A stretch of 64,000 nucleotides of DNA from JAFGFY01 sp964520425 (GTDB lineage: Bacteria > Desulfobacterota > DSM-4660 > Desulfatiglandales > HGW-15). Under the pieces are notes generated by a model that saw only the letters and a program-made list of their open reading frames with translations, searched no databases and was not told where the DNA came from. The stretch is from positions 1 to 64,000 of the forward strand of contig CAZFMX010000003.1 in assembly GCA_964520425.1 (NCBI GenBank). The letters are read 5' to 3'. Position 1 is the first letter of the stretch. Every line of letters begins with the position of its first letter. The position numbers were made by a program, and so were the translations under genes. Below are positions 24,063-31,654 of this stretch, piece by piece.

Positions 24063-24545
24063 CTACAGTTCTTTTAGCCTGTTGATGAGATCCGTCGTGG
24101 AAAAGCCCGTGACAAAGGGGATGCTTTTGACCTCCCCACCCGCTTCTTTGACCACATCCGCTCCAATAATCTTGTCTTCCGGCCAGTCCCCACCTTTGAC
24201 GAGGACATCGGGCATCAGATATTGAATGACCCTTAGGGGATCTTTTTCATCGAAGACGATCACACCGTCCACACAACCCAGGGCTGCGAGTATCTCCGTC
24301 CTCACTTCTTGCGGCTGGACAGGCCTCTCATTCCCCTTGATCGCCCTGACCGAGGTATCGCTGTTAATGGCCACAATCAGGTAATCTCCCAGTTCCCTGG
24401 CAGCATAGAGGTAGCGGGTATGGCCGGGATGGAGAATATCGAAACAGCCGTTGGTGAAAACAATCCTTTTGCCTTTCGATTTCAAGTCATCGATCTCCTG
24501 CTTCATACTCAAAAGTTCTTTTATCTTGGAGCGATATGATTCCAT
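24063..24545 (-). CDS. rfaE2: D-beta-D-heptose 1-phosphate adenylyltransferase
   Basis: A cytidylyltransferase-fold enzyme that adenylates heptose-1-phosphate in ADP-heptose synthesis for lipopolysaccharide core. The HxGH motif is in TNGCFDILHPGH (His39, His42), with further motifs AINSDTSVRAIKG, DVLVKGGDW and FSTTDLINRL. At 160 residues it is the stand-alone second domain of HldE (RfaE2). The frame is open upstream to 24791, but AAGGAA just before the ATG at 24545 and the family alignment fix the start there. It implies an LPS-bearing diderm. Confidence 0.92.
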   Translation of the reverse strand: MESYRSKIKELLSMKQEIDDLKSKGKRIVFTNGCFDILHPGHTRYLYAARELGDYLIVAINSDTSVRAIKGNERPVQPQEVRTEILAALGCVDGVIVFDEKDPLRVIQYLMPDVLVKGGDWPEDKIIGADVVKEAGGEVKSIPFVTGFSTTDLINRLKEL

Positions 24546-24905
24546 TTTTGGTTCCTTATAGTAAGTGAATAAGGATTTACCACCCGCTTCGCTAGAGGCA
24601 TCCGCCGTCGCTATAAGCTTTGACGGGACAGGCAGCGAACGCTGAGGGGAATTTCTTTTTTCATCGACGGTGAGTCCCACACAGAGAGAATCGTTGAGCG
24701 GGATAAAATTCCGTCGATGAAAAACCACTCTAGCAGCTAAAGCTACGATTTGAAAGGCCGAGACCTTGATAGTTTGAATACAGCATCGCATTTGAGTAGA
24801 CTCTTCATTCCAGGTGAATGGATTTTGCTTTTCGGCGTCTCAGCGAAAAGCAAAATAAATAATCAATTCTCTGTGATCTCCGTGTCTCTGTGGTGATATG
24901 CCATG
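24546..24905. other. Intergenic region with REP-like palindromes
   Basis: About 360 bases. It contains a REP-like element (24598-24632) also found at 60463-60508, and a 14-bp perfect inverted repeat, TTTTTCATCGACGG (24657-24670) with CCGTCGATGAAAAA (24711-24724), around a 40-base loop. No gene is called. Confidence 0.5.
24598..24632. repeat. REP-like intergenic palindrome, copy 1
   Basis: GCATCCGCCGTCGCT...AGCTTTGACGGGACAGG, shared in order and near-identity with 60463-60508. The TCCGCC and GACGGGA ends are partly complementary. Confidence 0.55.
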
Positions 24906-25661
24906 TTAGTAAGCTCCGGCTGTTCTTGCCAGGACAAGACCGAATACTCTTTCGGCTCCTGCCCGTTTTAAGACGCGGGCGCACTCATTCAGGGTACTTC
25001 CTGTTGTGGTCACATCATCCACGAGCAAAATGTTTCGGCCTTTAACGGCTTCCTGGTTTGTGATCTCAAATGCCCTGCGGACATTCCTTTTTCTCTCTTC
25101 GCTTTTGAGCCCTGTCTGCGGCTGTGTATATCTTATCCTTCTCAGGGATAAAAAGTCCAGTTCTGTTCCAAGCATGGAGGCGACATGCCTGGCCAAAAGG
25201 AGGCTCTGATTAAAGCCCCTTTCACGCAAACGCTTGGGGTGGAGAGGGACCGGTATGGTCAGGCATTCGGCTGTCGTTTCCATCCATTCCTTAACAAAGG
25301 AGGCCAGGAGGGGGCCGAGGGAGTCGGCCAGATGGGCTTTGCCCGCATATTTGAATTGATGAATGGCCTCCATGATGCCCCCTTCGTAGAGATAAGGGGC
25401 GCGGACCATGTCAAAAAATGGTCTCTTCCTCAGACAATCCTCACAGGGATGATCCTCCTCCTTCTTTGAAGCAAAAGGTCTGCCGCAGACGGTGCATAGG
25501 GGAGAGGTGATTTCAGAAAACCCATCAAAGCAGGCCTCACAAAAGAGGAGTTCTTTCTGATCTTTCCTGGCCCTGTTTTTCCATAGGAACTCCCGGCAGA
25601 TGGCGCACCTGGGAGGATAGATCAGGTCAATGAATGGTTGGAATAATTTCACGGTACTCAT
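24906..25661 (-). CDS. comF: ComF family phosphoribosyltransferase-like protein
   Basis: A 251-residue ComF-type protein, needed for DNA uptake in competent bacteria and also seen as an orphan. The N-terminal zinc-finger region has paired cysteines (Cys19/22, 41/44, 56/59, 73/76). The C-terminal type I phosphoribosyltransferase domain includes VPLHPKRLRERGFNQS and the PRPP loop NILLVDDVTTTGSTL. The length is typical. No other competence genes are in the window. It is the last core gene before an accessory stretch. Confidence 0.92.
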   Translation of the reverse strand: MSTVKLFQPFIDLIYPPRCAICREFLWKNRARKDQKELLFCEACFDGFSEITSPLCTVCGRPFASKKEEDHPCEDCLRKRPFFDMVRAPYLYEGGIMEAIHQFKYAGKAHLADSLGPLLASFVKEWMETTAECLTIPVPLHPKRLRERGFNQSLLLARHVASMLGTELDFLSLRRIRYTQPQTGLKSEERKRNVRRAFEITNQEAVKGRNILLVDDVTTTGSTLNECARVLKRAGAERVFGLVLARTAGAY

Positions 25662-26095
25662 CAGGTCTCTAGCCTTACCGATATATCTATCAAAGAGTTT
25701 CTAATTGTCAAGACAAAAATGTAGTTATTCTAAGGCCTTATGCAACTCATTGATTTCCAAAAAATGGTCTTTTACACATAATTCTGTGACTATGTGGGCT
25801 GAAAAAAATGAGGTAACGGGGATTTTTGTTGAGAGAAAGTGATTGTCTATCAAATGCACTTTTTCAAATGAGGCAAAAAGGATAATATGTTATTGGGTTA
25901 GGTATTCAAACACGGGTTGTGCGGCGAGAGAACCGAGTGCTCCACTAGCGGAAAGGTTAGGCCAAAAATGCTATTAAACTATGGTGAGATTATGCCTAAA
26001 ATTACTGCCAACCATTTTAAAATCAATGCAGATAAACCGCCAAAAAAACCAGTGATTAATGAATAAACTAAATTCTTTTTTCTATCAGTTGATTT
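25662..26095. other. Intergenic region after the small Cys-rich gene
   Basis: About 430 A/T-rich bases between the comF start and the stop of the next minus-strand gene. No reading frame, hairpin terminator or recognisable attC pair was found. Confidence 0.35.
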
Positions 26096-26437
26096 TTATA
26101 ACAATTCTTGATGTCCAGAAGGAGACGAACCCGGTTTGTGTTTAAAAAAACCTTTGCATCCACGGTGACTTCGGTTAACTTCATCTAATACTTCTTCTAA
26201 AGGGTAAGGATAGGAATACGTCAAATCTAGATCTACCCATAGTGACCTGAAACACCTAATTTCGTCTAAGGGAGGGCAGCCGCCAGCGGAACATCTGCAA
26301 TACAACGATATCCTTTCTGAAGGAGTCAATTCTTGCCTATCTACAGCAAGAAATCCACAAGCGAGACAGGTAATCCCAAAAGGATGTCGAATGTATGCGA
26401 GTAACTTGCGATACTTTCCTTTAAATTTGCTAATCAT
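26096..26437 (-). CDS. Small Cys-rich protein, possible cassette gene
   Basis: A 113-residue basic protein with seven Cys: TCLACGFLAVD near residue 25, then CRCSAGGCPP near 50, IRCFRS and RGCKGFF. The arrangement suggests zinc binding. The tail HKPGSSPSGHQELL looks conserved rather than random. I do not know its family. The ribosome site AAAAAGGAT precedes the ATG. An attC-like site begins 41 bases upstream of its start, so it could be a downstream integron cassette, but I could not find an attC after its own stop. Confidence 0.6.
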   Translation of the reverse strand: MISKFKGKYRKLLAYIRHPFGITCLACGFLAVDRQELTPSERISLYCRCSAGGCPPLDEIRCFRSLWVDLDLTYSYPYPLEEVLDEVNRSHRGCKGFFKHKPGSSPSGHQELL

Positions 26438-26477
26438 ATAAAATCATCCTTTTTTATATGTGTGACGATTCATAAGG

Positions 26478-26555
26478 ATTTAACGGGCTAGCTGATGTGT
26501 GCGGTGGCTTTTTACGTCGGCTGTAGCGCCTTCTTTGAGAAGCATGATGTTAAGC
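26478..26555 (-). repeat. attC-like integron recombination site
   Basis: Plus strand ATTTAAC (26478-26484) and GTTAAGC (26549-26555) fit both attC core consensus boxes. The spacing gives a 78-bp site that begins 4 bases after the stop of the upstream gene, as in real cassettes. Inner arms GGGCTA and TAGCGCC pair with one extra base. It shares GGCTTTTT-A/G-CGTCGGCTG with 30019-30036. Confidence 0.65.
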
Positions 26556-26559
26556 GCTT

Positions 26560-26907
26560 TCAATCGTTACGTATTCTCCGTTTCAGTGGAAAAAATACAG
26601 AGTTTCTAAACCAGCTATTAAAAAAGAATACATAGGTAATACATAAGAAATCAATAATAATGAACATGACTTTGTTTCCTTCCAGACCTTGTGCTTTATC
26701 GATCAAGACAAGGCATGAAGCAATTGTAGCTCCATATACTGTAAACAAGCTTCCCATCGACTTTTCACCGCGAACTACCTCCGCATTAATCTCTGCTCCT
26801 CGTTTCACTCGTTTCCGAATTTGTAGGTCTCGTAATAGTGCATAACATGCAAACAGAAGAATCAAGGCTTGCGCAAAAAGCATAATATATGGATCTGTAT
26901 TGTTCAT
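26560..26907 (-). CDS. Small membrane protein, integron-cassette-like
   Basis: A 115-residue protein with three hydrophobic segments (residues about 7-25, 55-70 and 80-98) and a basic tail (LKRRIRND). It has no recognised family. The gene is bounded as a cassette: GTTAGGT on the coding strand 8-14 bases before the ATG (plus-strand 26915-26921) and an attC-like site 4 bases after the stop. Cassette-borne small membrane proteins are common and mostly uncharacterised. Confidence 0.65.
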   Translation of the reverse strand: MNNTDPYIMLFAQALILLFACYALLRDLQIRKRVKRGAEINAEVVRGEKSMGSLFTVYGATIASCLVLIDKAQGLEGNKVMFIIIDFLCITYVFFFNSWFRNSVFFPLKRRIRND

Positions 26908-26958
26908 TCCTAGTACCTAACTGTAGAATTAAGCCATGCGCATGTTAGTAGGAACCAC

Positions 26959-27088
26959 AAAACCCCACTTCTCCGTCATGAGAAAATGGGGCCTTGATAG
27001 TTAGTCCATGTCACCCTCGCGATTTAAGGGTTAACGGCCAAAATCCTGAATCTGGGCAAAACTAATCGAAAATAGAGACCTTTGTCAA
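26959..27088 (-). ncRNA. Candidate small RNA or leader, copy 1
   Basis: On the minus strand a TTGACA (27088-27083) is followed by a conserved segment with an ACCCT...AGGGT stem and a terminator-like hairpin (CCCCATTTTCTC paired with GAGAAGTGGGG, then TTTT) ending at 26959. The same order and sequence recurs at 41841-41966. It could be a stand-alone RNA or an attenuator for the gene at 26560-26907. Confidence 0.4.
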
Positions 27089-27104
27089 ATATAATCTTCT
27101 TTAA

Positions 27105-27260
27105 AGAGAATGCCCCTGGCAAGGCAAGTGGGGGGCCAGGCCAGGGGCGGAGGTTGGCCATGGAGCGCTAAAAACCATGACAGGTATTGATGTATCTTAC
27201 TGCTTGGGGCTAGTCTATCCGTAGAAATACTGATTTTTTAGGGAGAGAAACCTTAGATTG
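27105..27260 (-). repeat. Structured intergenic repeat, copy 1
   Basis: Shares, in the same order, a CTGATTTTTTAGGG core (27230-27243), a CCATG/CATGG hairpin, a CCTCC word (minus strand, 27153-27149) and a CCCCTGGC/GCCAGGGG hairpin (27113-27147) with copies at 31077-31240 and 41985-42144. Confidence 0.6.
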
Positions 27261-27436
27261 GGAGAAGGAATGGAGGGTGTTCGGGACATGAGACCATCAG
27301 CCTCCGCCAAAGCTTCGGCCCGAAAGGCATAACTGTAAGTCACTCCAAGGTATCAAACAGTCGATATTGTATTCAGCTATTTTTTTCCGATGACACTCAT
27401 TTAGACGACCTTTTTTCGTTTCTAGAGCCCAAGATG

Positions 27437-28606
27437 TCAGAAGATTAAGAAATTGAATGTTCGTGTGACGTCCCTGACCATAACAGGTTTTCCATCGACA
27501 AATCGTGGAGCAAAACGGTATTGTTTCACGGCTTCTATTGCCGGTTCGACAAAGTCTTTAGGGCCATCCAGCATTTTCACTCTAATATTTCGTGTAAAGC
27601 CTTTCTCATCCACATCAAATTCCAAGACCACAGTCCCTTCATTCATTTTTTTTACATCGATATTGGTACCGGTTTGTTGCTTAATTACATTCTCTGGGAA
27701 ATTAGGTTTTTTTAAGAATAGGGGCTTAAGATTTGAGATACCCGCTTCAGCCTGCTTACGTCCGATGACCAGAAGATGTTCAGTGGCCAATTCACTTTCT
27801 CCCAGGTTTTCCAAGGCTTCCACCAGGAAGGCCCGTGCAGTCTGTTCAAAATCTGGACCTACTCTCTCTTCATTCATTGCGAGTAAAGAGCTTTCCAGAT
27901 GTGTTCTGGCATCCATGTAACGACGATGCCCTAACTCGAGCTTGCCCATGATAAATTCAACACGACACATATCAGGATGAGGAATATCCAGGTCTTTGAG
28001 AATCTTGTATCCCCTTCTGATTTTCCTCTCGCCGTTTTGAGCCTGGTTGATCAACTCGATATGCCCCAGATCGACCAATAACATCCCATATTCAGCAGAA
28101 TTCTTTCCATGGACTTTTTTAGCGATGGAGAGAGCCAGTTCGTGTAATTTGTACCACTTCGATTTGTAGTCTGCAGTCCGACGGGCATCACTCAAGTCAA
28201 CATATAAGCCGATTAATTCCGGAGCTTGGCTACCGTAAACCTCTTTGTACAAGTCGACAGTGTCAGAAAGGACATCGCTTGCTTCTTTTGCTTTGCCTGC
28301 TCTGAGTAGGTTGATGCCATAGTCGTGGCTGAGAATCACAGTAGTCTTGGATTTGGCTCCAGAAACGGCTTTACTAAGTTCCAGAGCCTGCTCGACGTAG
28401 GGTAGAGAACTAACATATTTGCCCTGATGAAAAAGGCTTTTATATTGGGAATAGACTTCCTTGAGTTTTACCTTGTCTGAATCGGCAGCCCAGATTGTTG
28501 TAGACCATAGGGTGCAACAAATGCACATCATTGCAAACAGAAGTCTCCTAGTCGGTCTGTTGCTGCTTGACAGGAGATCATAGGATTGTCCCATAAAACA
28601 CCCCAT
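27437..28606 (-). CDS. Periplasmic TPR protein with TonB C-terminal domain
   Basis: A 389-residue exported protein. A signal segment (about residues 20-41, ending in AWA-AD) is followed by TPR-like helices to residue 290 and a C-terminal TonB_C domain (VVLEFDVDEKGFTRNIRV, then AIEAVKQYRFAPRFVDGKPV). TonB-type domains contact outer-membrane receptors or cell-envelope partners. Lacking an N-terminal anchor with Pro-rich linker, it is not a classical TonB. Its ATG overlaps the stop of the PEP-CTERM remnant (TAATG), which suggests coupling. A second ATG five codons later is an alternative start. Confidence 0.82.
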   Translation of the reverse strand: MGCFMGQSYDLLSSSNRPTRRLLFAMMCICCTLWSTTIWAADSDKVKLKEVYSQYKSLFHQGKYVSSLPYVEQALELSKAVSGAKSKTTVILSHDYGINLLRAGKAKEASDVLSDTVDLYKEVYGSQAPELIGLYVDLSDARRTADYKSKWYKLHELALSIAKKVHGKNSAEYGMLLVDLGHIELINQAQNGERKIRRGYKILKDLDIPHPDMCRVEFIMGKLELGHRRYMDARTHLESSLLAMNEERVGPDFEQTARAFLVEALENLGESELATEHLLVIGRKQAEAGISNLKPLFLKKPNFPENVIKQQTGTNIDVKKMNEGTVVLEFDVDEKGFTRNIRVKMLDGPKDFVEPAIEAVKQYRFAPRFVDGKPVMVRDVTRTFNFLIF

Positions 28607-28779
28607 TAGCTCTTTCTTAACCTCCTCTTTAATCCTGCGATACCAACAAGACCACGACCTAACAGAAGCGTGGTGCCGGGTTCGGGGACAGGGGAAGCAA
28701 GTTTCACGTCATCAAAATAGACCACATTCTCAAAGCCTGTATGAGAAGCCAATATGAGAGTAGTATAAAGAACTGACAT
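28606..28779 (-). pseudogene. PEP-CTERM protein, C-terminal remnant
   Basis: A 57-codon frame that ends in a textbook PEP-CTERM sorting signal: ASPVPEPG, then the hydrophobic TTLLLGRGLVGIAGL and the basic KRRLRKS. The preceding VVYFDDVKL is the end of the surface domain common in this class. The rest of the protein is missing, so this is a 5'-deleted gene. Full-length relatives are cleaved by an exosortase and sent to the cell surface; no exosortase is in the window. Its stop overlaps the next gene's start. Confidence 0.8.
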
Positions 28780-28784
28780 GAAGA

Positions 28785-28840
28785 AGTCTATAGGGGAAAG
28801 CCTGATTTTTTAGGGAGAGAAATCTTAGATTTGGAGTGAG
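28785..28840. repeat. Core of the intergenic repeat, copy 2
   Basis: Contains GTCTATAGGGGAAAGCCTGA and TTTTTTAGGGAGAGAAATC, matching the core of the other copies. It stops abruptly 6 bases before the remnant's ATG, as if a deletion joined the core to the gene fragment. Confidence 0.6.
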
Positions 28841-28979
28841 GGGATTAGAAGAGCATGGATATTCGGCCTGATCATTTACTACGTATCAAAGTCTCTGTTT
28901 CAGATGATATAAAAAAACGATAGGTTACTATGGGAAGTGTTTAACTCTTGCGCATAAGCGGTTGTTCGGCGCAATCTAT

Positions 28980-29957
28980 TTAAGGATTGAGAATACCTCG
29001 CAGATGATTTTCTAATTTTTCCTCTAGCTCAGTAGCATTTGCATAATATAGAACTCGATATTCGGCCGGGTAGAACATGGGAGGAGTACCTTTCTGAGCT
29101 GTAATCACACAAGGTTTTCGAATTCCGTGCACATACCCAAGTTCATAGAATACATTGGGTCTATTTCCGGTTAAGTCCACTATCGTAAGTCTACAATTGC
29201 GAATCTTCGCCTTTGCTGTGTCTGATATTCGCGGTGATCCTGGCGAAACGTCATCAAGATTCAGACAGCGAATCCTGTCGTCAATCCGCGCTACAGCCCG
29301 TTGCATTGCCATATAGTAATCTTTAAGTGCCTCGTTATCAGTATCAAACGACATGAGAACGAACACCAGATCGTCCTCGACATCTGGCATTGTGCTGTAT
29401 TTCTGTAATAGTTGATCAGCAAGTCTATGATAGGTGGCACGATCAGAATTGTTGATGATCACTTCGTCATATAGCCCCGAATTCATCACGTAGTCCTCAA
29501 ACGCCTCTTCTGCCCGAGCTAGGCGGAAGTCGATCTGGATTTCAGTCAATTTTTCATGTTTCATTCGCACCCTGGCCTTATCCTCATCTGTATGGACAAA
29601 CACGGCGACAACGTTTATGAAATCAAACTCTGCTTTCAATCTCTTAATACGATCTGCATTGCGGACAATCACGAAAACGTTGTCTCGCTCTTCTAAACAA
29701 CGAAAGAGCGCGTCTCTCGAAAATCCATACCGCTTACCGCCGTAAGGATACGTGTAATCCAACTCAAGGCTATTAAACTCATCATCGGAGACAAAATTCA
29801 AGTCGAGAAGGCGTTTCTGACTGATCTCATAGTCGCGGATTTCACGTGTCGTATACTTTGGGACTAGTGCGATGTTGTGACGAAAGTCAAAGACAAACTC
29901 GATGAGATCGGACTTTCCGCTCCCCGAGGTACCGTCTATCAGAAAGAGATTTTTCAT
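28980..29957 (-). CDS. Guanylate-kinase-like domain fused to a TIR/NDT-like domain
   Basis: A 325-residue two-domain protein. Residues 1-185 resemble guanylate kinase: P-loop GTSGSGKS (9-16), GMP-binding-like KYTTREIRDYE (34-44), YPYGGKRYGFS and a lid-like helix. Residues 196-323 match the Rossmann-like nucleoside 2-deoxyribosyltransferase/TIR-like fold of immune effectors: LVFVLMSFD, then IVDLTGNRPNVFYELGYVHG with the candidate catalytic Glu272, and KPCVITAQ. Such domains often cleave NAD or nucleotides after phage sensing. I know no characterised protein with this exact fusion. The next gene upstream on the same strand encodes a membrane protein. No signal peptide is present. Confidence 0.8.
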   Translation of the reverse strand: MKNLFLIDGTSGSGKSDLIEFVFDFRHNIALVPKYTTREIRDYEISQKRLLDLNFVSDDEFNSLELDYTYPYGGKRYGFSRDALFRCLEERDNVFVIVRNADRIKRLKAEFDFINVVAVFVHTDEDKARVRMKHEKLTEIQIDFRLARAEEAFEDYVMNSGLYDEVIINNSDRATYHRLADQLLQKYSTMPDVEDDLVFVLMSFDTDNEALKDYYMAMQRAVARIDDRIRCLNLDDVSPGSPRISDTAKAKIRNCRLTIVDLTGNRPNVFYELGYVHGIRKPCVITAQKGTPPMFYPAEYRVLYYANATELEEKLENHLRGILNP

Positions 29958-29975
29958 CGTTTCAAATCCTCACAA

Positions 29976-30053
29976 TTCTAAGCGCTGAATGTAGAGTTGA
30001 GTCACCAATCATTCGTACGGCTTTTTGCGTCGGCTGAATTAGCTTTGTTTGGT
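29976..30053 (-). repeat. Degenerate attC-like sequence
   Basis: Lies between two minus-strand genes, 78 bp long. It shares the 18-bp GGCTTTTTGCGTCGGCTG (30019-30036) with the site at 26478-26555 with one mismatch. The outer boxes TTCTAAG and GTTTGGT each depart from consensus, so the site may be dead. Confidence 0.4.
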
Positions 30054-30063
30054 ACTGAAAGTA

Positions 30064-30930
30064 TTATTCCGACGACTTCGAATCCTCTGCTTCTTGTTTC
30101 CTAGTTATAATAATTAAGTAAGCGATTAGTACGAGAATGGTAGAGATTAAGAATGTTTGCCAATTGGGCCACAATGGATAAATTCCCCTTTGATAAAGCC
30201 TCAACATCGATGGGTCCATTCTGTCCAGTTCAATATTCTTGGCGGTTCCTCCATTGAATGTAATCACAGGGTGATCAAAGGAAGGTATATATCCAATATA
30301 GCCGAGTATGTAAATGCGAGTAGCTGAATTCGGGGGGAGTTCGTCAATATCGCTAAAGAACAATGTGTTAGATTCTTCATTTAAGGACCAAGATGTTTCT
30401 ATCTCGTTGATTTTTTGAGGGTGTAGCTGTCCTGCCAAAACTTTGACGTTTGAGACACTGTATACACCCGGAACCATAATAGAGATATCTTCGATTTTTT
30501 TGTGTCTAGGGTTTTGTATTTCCAGAAGTATAATCTCCCGCGAAAGTGGGTCAAAGTCACTTATACTTGGCACATAGAAATCGAACAATTCTCTCACTAG
30601 CCCAATCTCCAACGATTGCCCAACGTCTATCCGTGATTCCTCTTCAATCGTTTCGAGAAATGCCTTCAAATTCTCATTATCAGAAGTTTTGTCATGAAGC
30701 CTCTGCGTCCAGTTGGCCTTAACTACTGCCAATAGTTCGCCAATATCGTCTCCCTGGATAACCAAAGCAATGACATCTTCTGCAAATATCTTGTTATAAA
30801 GAACCGAGCCAAGAGATGGAAGATATGATAAAAGAATTATGAATGGTAATATGCTTGCTAGGAACTTCCCGGTAGTTTTATAAAAGCGTTTCAGTCTTGA
30901 CAAGACTGATTTCAACAGGACTACTGGCAT
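30064..30930 (-). CDS. Two-TM membrane protein of unknown function
   Basis: A 288-residue protein with an N-terminal transmembrane segment (about residues 22-46), a large, mostly beta, exterior domain and a second segment near the C-terminus (about 256-275), ending in an acidic tail. The middle has an IMVPGVYSVSNVKV and a PPNSATRIYILGYIGYIPSF element. I do not recognise it. It lies directly upstream of the GK/TIR-like fusion on the same strand with about 105 bases between, containing the attC-like remnant, so joint function is possible but unproven. Confidence 0.7.
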   Translation of the reverse strand: MPVVLLKSVLSRLKRFYKTTGKFLASILPFIILLSYLPSLGSVLYNKIFAEDVIALVIQGDDIGELLAVVKANWTQRLHDKTSDNENLKAFLETIEEESRIDVGQSLEIGLVRELFDFYVPSISDFDPLSREIILLEIQNPRHKKIEDISIMVPGVYSVSNVKVLAGQLHPQKINEIETSWSLNEESNTLFFSDIDELPPNSATRIYILGYIGYIPSFDHPVITFNGGTAKNIELDRMDPSMLRLYQRGIYPLWPNWQTFLISTILVLIAYLIIITRKQEAEDSKSSE

Positions 30931-31343
30931 TTCTCGGTTACCACACTTCGTTATCGAGATAGGACACGGAATTCTGATATCGTGTCTAAAGTTTCCTTGA
31001 TTTTAAGTTAATAGTCTTTGCTGCCTTCGAGTCATGATGTGTTATATTTAGCATAATTATCAAATTATGTCTAGTCAAAAAGCCCCTGACTTAGCCTTGG
31101 AAGGCTTTGCCAGGGGCTGAGGCCCAGCATGGACTCCAAAAAACCATGGCTGGCTTTTTATATATGAGTGATAGGAGTTTGTCTATCGGGGAAACCCTGA
31201 TTTTTTAGGGAGAGAAACCTTAGATTTGGAGTGAGGGATAAGATAAAAAGGAAAAAGGGAGCATCCATTTGTTTGCCTTCAAAACTCTAATCCCTCTTCA
31301 ACGAATTTCGACAAATCGTTATCATCCTTTTTAGCCAGTCCTT
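30931..31343. other. Intergenic region with RNA-like repeat element, copy 3
   Basis: About 410 bases. A TTGACT (minus strand, 31078-31073) that may promote the membrane-protein gene is preceded by the structured repeat at 31077-31240. 31241-31343 is A-rich with no gene called. Confidence 0.5.
31077..31240 (-). ncRNA. Structured intergenic repeat, copy 3, with clear terminator
   Basis: On the minus strand the core CCCTAAAAAATCAGGG (31210-31195) is followed by a GCCATGG...CCATGC hairpin (31150-31128), a CCTCA word, and a terminator: AGCCCCTG pairs with CAGGGGCT (31118-31081) and runs into five T. This is the copy that most resembles a complete small-RNA gene. Confidence 0.5.
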
Positions 31344-31589
31344 TTTCTTTCATTTCACATCACTGATATGGCTATGCCGGATATACCGGGAGATAAACTT
31401 AATAAGGAGGTTCTTAAGATACGTCCCAACATACCTATCATACTGTGTTCCGGCTTCAGTGATCATATTAATGAAGATATGCTTAAAGAACTCCGTATTA
31501 TGGCCTACGCTATGAAGACTTTATATGGAGTTGAACTTATTAAAACTGTCCGTGATGTTTTAGATAAGGCCAAAACCAACATTTTATAA
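31344..31589 (+). pseudogene. Response-regulator receiver domain remnant
   Basis: The frame reads HITDMAMPDIPGDKLNKEVL, then IPIILCSGFSD, the second half of a CheY-like receiver including the phospho-acceptor Asp. The first half is absent, and the conserved Lys-Pro near the end is changed (MKTLYG). It ends normally with VRDVLDKAKTN. It appears to be a degraded copy with no output domain. Confidence 0.65.
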
Positions 31590-31654
31590 GGGGGGGAGGG
31601 CCCAGTGTCCCCCTTCACTTCACGGTTGTCATAGCTCCTGAAAATCAAATCGAC

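Larger units (their letters stand above)
26908..27436. other. Intergenic region with RNA-like repeat element, copy 1
   Basis: About 530 bases. 26915-26950 holds an attC-like box and a small dyad; 26959-27088 a minus-strand promoter-to-terminator unit; 27105-27260 the structured repeat. Beyond 27260 I see nothing further before the TonB-domain gene stop. Confidence 0.5.

Noticed and set aside
24546..24791. N-terminal extension of rfaE2
   Set aside because: The extra 82 residues are not like any RfaE2, cover repeat sequence and lack a ribosome site; the ATG at 24545 has one.
26959..27260. c-di-GMP (GEMM) or preQ1 riboswitch in the repeated intergenic element
   Set aside because: The conserved loop and tetraloop-receptor sequences of those classes are absent; only generic hairpins are shared.
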